From Phoronis australis (lineage: Eukaryota > Phoronida > Phoronidae), in NCBI GenBank assembly GCA_002633005.1, contig NMRA01000297.1, positions 170,737 through 234,736 on the forward strand: a DNA stretch of 64,000 nucleotides. The letters are read 5' to 3'. The notes beneath the pieces were generated by a model. The model searched no databases and was not told the origin of the DNA. It saw only the letters and a program-made list of their open reading frames with translations. Shown here piece after piece: positions 58,951 through 64,000 of this stretch. The position numbers were made by a program, and so were the translations under genes. Numbering within the stretch: the first letter of the stretch is position 1; each line of letters begins with the position of its first letter.

Positions 58951-61900
58951 GAGTAGACAGCAACTAAAAGCCGTACAAACCAGGGCAGACGCACATGTTA
59001 TGACCACACATGTAATTCTTGTGTGTCAGTGCACAATATTCTCATGTGATCACTGACTCGCGACAACGAAGGGGGGGGGGGCTAGTTGGTGTTAAGAATG
59101 AACAGCAGTGACGGCATGCCCTTATTGATGGATGAAAAACGTAGCACAGGGCAACATGTCTCTAGGACCGCGAAATGCGCAGCTCAAAACTCACGTCGTT
59201 TCACGGAAGACGATGGAGGGACCTTAACTACCTCCCCCCCTCCCGACAGAGGTTTTAATGTCAAGTCTAGTTCAATCGTTATCTGACGCTATTCAAATTC
59301 TGTGACCCGTGGTTTCGGCACAAGTAAGGCTGTGCGCATCCCATCGACAATGATGAACATGTTTGTGAAAACACTGTTGTTAAAAATAAGAACGACCGTT
59401 TTATTACAATCCAGTTCCTATCAATTCTTTATGACGCGTTAGAAAATGAACTCGTTAAAGTCGCACACAACGCTAATTACAGCTTCCCAAAACTCACCTT
59501 AAGCCGTTACACTAACTTAGATCTCTTGCCGCTATAAAATTGGTCACAACATGTTCCTCACCTAGATGGGGAATGATTTCTGGGCTGAGGAACATCTGAC
59601 ACTTGGGTATTGCTAGAGACCTTACATGTGACCAGGCGAGCTTTCGTCACCTACAGAAGAATGACGAACTAATCTGAGTCACGCTGCAGTCATATGTGGC
59701 CTCAGGCAACGATCTGATACGTATTGAGTTTGCAGTACGGTAGTATTTGGTGTTATCACACCAACCGTCGAACTATTGCCGGAAGATTTTTAAAAACACC
59801 GGCTGGATATCAGTTTTAAAAATTACCAGTCTGTGCAATTGATCAGATAAAAATCGCTAGGCACCGGTATGGACCTCAACCGGCAGGATCGCAGCCGAAC
59901 ATCGTTTTATAGGCGTACAAGGGTTGGAACTTAATTGGCAGGATCGCAGCCGAGCATCGTCCCATATGTGAAAGCGGAAGCAACAAGTTTAGACCAATGA
60001 AGTTTTTAACGACTCATAAATGTAGTAACATGGCGAAATCGTATACTTCAAACTAAAATAAATCAACCTAGCAAAGACCAATCTTCCTTCTGAAGCAACC
60101 AGTCAACTCCACTCAGTCGATGATTTTATCACGAGTAATCAACAACAACCTCCATATAAAACAACCACAACAACAACAAAAACAACAAAACAAAGGTTTC
60201 AACTCAGGCCAAAACATAAACCCAACCTATGGTTTTCAACAATGGCTATGCACCGGGTTTTAACGGTGCCAAACATGTAAATACGACCTTCTTGAGATCA
60301 ATACGAGAATACGTTCCTGAAAGTTGATGGACGTTATCATCCACCTATAGGCGAGGACCGTAACGATGTTCATCACGTTTTGAACAAAACCGTTTCAAGG
60401 TATTCATCAGGTAGATACAGTGTGTTTATAGTTGGATCATGTACTGCTCTCATTGTGGAATGTGTGATTACACGGACTAACAGTTTGACTTATTGATAAT
60501 GATAACAACCCCATTGTGCTGGTTTGCCTCATGACCTTTAAGGGCGCCAGTTTACTTTTTTAAACCCATAACATTGTCAAAAGGGCTCGTGTTGACTTCA
60601 ATCACTGGCAACATAATTTTACAGTTGATAAAGTGCGGTATTTTAGCACACTCTACAGTTAATCTGCCAGATGGATGTTCGTTTAAGGGTCAATGCGTGG
60701 TCATACGGTCATCACACTTGAATTCAAACCATAAACAAGGTTGACTGACAATTTGTGTAAAACTGTCTCACCGCGCTGTAATTTCAATTGAATTTTCCTA
60801 TGTTTATGCTAAGGTGGAACTGTACAGTTACAATGTAGCCGCGGTTAAAAAATAAAATTAAATTGTTGGGGTAGGCCAGGTTTAGCGGCAATTGAGAAGT
60901 ATTTATTAGGTTCAGTGAATCTAGGGCGCTTTCATTTGTGAACATGTGAATGAGAAATGTCCATTCGTTCGGCTGTAGGCACACTTTTCTTCAAAATGGC
61001 GTCTCCTTATAGCAATGTTGCAAATCCCTCAACATTAGGCAAATCTTACGTTAAAAGGATTTGCACACAAGTGGACGAGAAAGCGTGCTGAAAGTGTTGC
61101 CCGGACGAGATAATTGCGGTCGTAAACCAACACGCCTGTTTAGGTACGAGTTTCAACGTCAAAAAACGAACTATAAGTAAGGCACACGACCACCAAGGCT
61201 GATTTTAAATTTGAACAGTACATAGAAGCCATCTATGGATTTTGAAAGAGAAATTAGTCAATAGGTTTTCTTGAGCATCGCGGCTAAGACAGGAGCAATA
61301 ATTAGTGAATCGATAAGGACGAGTTAGTCACCAGTCTCATTACTGGCTTAGGCTCACTTATACGTTGGTGTAACAAAACCCAAAATGTTAGCGTGGTATT
61401 TGTGTCATGAACAATTCAGAATTGCAAATGGTTGCGAGATGGCAGCACTTTTCGGCCACGCTTGTGAAATATGTCACCACTTTGCTTTCAAAATCTAGTG
61501 TTGGCTCACATCGAGTAATGACAGGAAAGTACAGATTTGAGAGTAGAAATTGTCACTTTTTCGTTTTATGCCAGGTTTTTCTGGGCTTGGATTCTTCCCT
61601 GGTGGAAATGACAAATAGGCCTACGTACGAGACAGCTAGGATAACATTTCTGTGTGTTTTGAGAAGCGCTTTTTACGTAAAATGGCTCCCAACTTTTCAT
61701 CCTGCCATACAGTTTTCGAAAGAATGAAGGAAAAATTCGATTGAGAATTGTTCTGTCCCTGCTGACCTACCTTTCTTTTTTGTTGAACAAGGTGCTGCCA
61801 TGAAAATGACATTATTAAATCTCATTTTAGAAGATAACGATTTTCCTTGCAAGTGTTAATTGTGAGTTGTGACGCAAACTAAAGATCAAGAACTCTGACG

Positions 61901-63300
61901 ATGTTGTTATCAGCCAGAAATAACTTTCTAGTAGCAGTGTGGTCACTTATAGTAAAATGATAGTGATAGTAAAGGCATTCTCGGTGTTCGCTCTTAGTAA
62001 AGCGGCGAAATATCGACGATTTTGTCACGGTGAATGCACCAATGCCCAAATGCCAATTAATTAATGATAGCTCATCAGAAAGATTTATACTTTAATTTCT
62101 AATATGCAAATAAGTTTTGCGCTAATGTTAAGTTGTGTTTTGTCTCAAACCGATTTGAAGTTCGTATAAGTTTTATTATACTCTACTGTCTAGATCGTTG
62201 TTTTAAATGTTTTGCCCATTTGTCATAAAAAAGACAGAGACCTATCAAACCAATCACGTACAGTGACATTTAACTTACCTTAGAAATTCTTCCAAAGTGG
62301 CCGATGGTAGCATCTTGTTCGCACGATTCGTTATAAAGATGATCTCGACCAAGTGTTTCTATCAATAATGAACTTTATATGCACTGCGACTCTGGAAGCC
62401 CGACATTTATGTAACAAAGCCAACGGAGAAAGGCGCTGACCTTTTCAACTTTCGTACGACTACATTACGACGACAGTGACGCAATTTTTTTGGCGTGGAC
62501 GACTTCCATATTGCTCCAAAATTTCGCTCAGAGGGGCAGGGAACACTTGCCACAGGGGCCGGGGTCTGGAACATTTTGTGCATCACAACGAACATTGGTA
62601 CCCAAGTTCAGATTTTTTTGTTAACCCTACCATTGGAAATCAAAGTTTATAAATTCAGTTTGAAGAATAAAGCAGGAAAATCTTTGCTGACGTCCCTGGT
62701 CAATTGGTGCATTGCCCTCTAGCTCAATTTCTCGAAACAGGAATGTGAATCACTCGAGACTGGTCAGATTAGGTTTTCATTGAAAATAAACACATACGCA
62801 TATCAGGGGTTAAAGATCACCGGAACCTGCAAAATTACGTAATACGAAAAAACGTAAGAGTGGCTTACATGACAGACTTAAGCGGAAGCTGAGACATGTC
62901 ACATCAGCGTGTATCATAAATTCAGTCAAAGGATGTTCTTAATGAACGAGGATATATGAAACACGGATAAAAAGAGGAAATAGAGGGTAAAATTAACAAT
63001 TAGGTATCATCGAAAACACTCTGACAATCTCGATCTTCAAATAATTCAGTCCTAAACGTTATTGCCCTAGTTGTGTAGAGTTTGTGGCGGATCTACAATT
63101 CTGTGGCTTCAAACATGATCAGTTATACAAGAACCTCGCAACCAGGAACAGTTGCTTAACTTAGATTGTCAATTTTCTCTCTCGGTCGCCACCCTCCCGG
63201 TCACCACGCCCTCTATGCGCGAGGGACTTAAGCTGTACGTTAGGCACATGTGCGGGAAATTTGGAACTGGAAGGAAACTATCTGTTCTGGGGCAGAAGAA
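58951..63300. other. No gene recognised
   Basis: Holds a 24-bp phrase ending in ATCGCAGCCGARCATCGT duplicated at about 59882 and 59938, a CAA-rich tract near 60163-60197, and scattered short frames. No credible gene. Confidence 0.4.
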
Positions 63301-63310
63301 CACTCCGAAA

Positions 63311-63500
63311 TATATCGAAATACATTGGGGACCTGAAGACCACTCTGGTATATATTGGGGGCCTGAATACATCTCCGGTATATATTGGGATCCTGAAGAC
63401 CTCTGCGGTATACTGAAAAAAATTGGGGTCCTGAAGACCTCTCCGGTATATATTGGGATCCTGAAGACCACTCGATCGGTAAACATTGGGAACCTGAAGG
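63311..63500. repeat. Minisatellite, about 30-bp unit, with open frame
   Basis: About six units of GGTATATATTGGGATCCTGA plus AGACCTCTCC. The period is a multiple of three, so a plus-strand frame (63152-63559) stays open and reads ten-residue repeats like SGIYWGPEDH until an indel shifts it to a different reading. A coding origin cannot be excluded but is unlikely. Confidence 0.8.
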
Positions 63501-64000
63501 TTAGGCTGATCATGTATCATCACGACTGTGCATTTATCCAAATATTTACAAATCTATAGATATTGTTAACTCTTTTCAAGAAGTAATCTAAAAGTCGATG
63601 TTACAGTTATCAAAATTATCATTTCATTTTCGTTTTATGCAACTTTTGTTTTTCTTTTCATGAAAACAATGTAAGTCTTAGCCCCTGATCGTAAAGTGGA
63701 ACATTTTAACAACACCTGCTAACAGCACATTGGAGTACGATGTATAAAGCAGATTACTTGAAAGTTTTATTGGATTTTGCTCAGTTATTTCACATGAGGT
63801 TCCCCAGTGCGAAAGTGCTCAAATATTGCCATTTTTCTAGAGTCTTACGTCGAAATTGTAAAGACTCGGAAACAGGCTCAGAACTCGTTTAATGTCATTA
63901 TGAATATACCTGTTCCTAATATTCCCATTGATATTCTAGCCTATCCAAAACTTCCAAATCTAAACTTCCAATTTCACATAAAAATCCGTTCTGTTCTGAA
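63501..64000. other. No gene recognised
   Basis: AT-rich DNA, no features. Confidence 0.4.

Overview
The window is eukaryotic, intron-rich, AT-rich genomic DNA and looks like a marine invertebrate, most likely a non-vertebrate deuterostome (hemichordate, echinoderm or cephalochordate grade). The reasons are a five-exon retinoic-acid hydroxylase (CYP26) with GT-AG introns of 0.65 to 4.6 kb, a rhodopsin-class receptor with a single coding exon, and intergenic DNA packed with short DNA-transposon relics, minisatellites and one assembly gap. No operons, Shine-Dalgarno sites or prokaryotic genes are visible. The species assignment is inference only.

Two genes are well supported. On the plus strand at 32.5-33.8 kb is a 440-residue seven-transmembrane receptor of the neuropeptide/orphan class-A type, with altered signature motifs (ERF for DRY, no tryptophan in TM6, NFFVY for NPxxY). 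On the minus strand a complete CYP26 gene runs from a start at 54552 to a stop at 41976 (five exons, 483 codons). All splice phases join cleanly and the heme-binding, ExxR and C-helix WR motifs are present, but the I-helix has Lys-Met where P450s normally have Thr-Thr/Ser. Its upstream region carries a CCAAT box, a TATA box and, about 125 bp further out, two identical CGGTCA half-sites spaced by 5 bp, the geometry of a retinoic acid response element.

Layout: 1-13.2 kb has no confident gene (one possible terminal exon at 347-559, tandem repeats, a 242-bp MITE, a 1.2-kb repeat element with 430-bp internal units). 13.2-17.2 kb is bounded by long inverted foldback repeats and contains a TTAA-bounded element. 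19.7-25.5 kb is a cluster of mobile elements: nested TIR elements, a P-like element with a THAP-domain relic, and a 2.1-kb element with 5-bp target duplications. 26.9-27.9 kb is a 52-bp minisatellite. 28-32 kb has an inverted-repeat element and hairpins. 32.4-34.3 kb is the receptor gene. 34.3-41.9 kb is repeats and unassigned DNA. 41.9-54.9 kb is CYP26, with a transposon in introns 1, 2 and 3. 55.3-58.95 kb is a second transposon cluster, including a second P-like element. 59-64 kb is mostly unassigned and ends with a 30-bp minisatellite.

The two genes have no evident functional link. I found no undescribed multi-gene system. The most interesting observations are the CYP26 I-helix substitution, its candidate DR5 element, the paired THAP-bearing P-like elements, and several mobile elements whose ends and target duplications can be read to the base.
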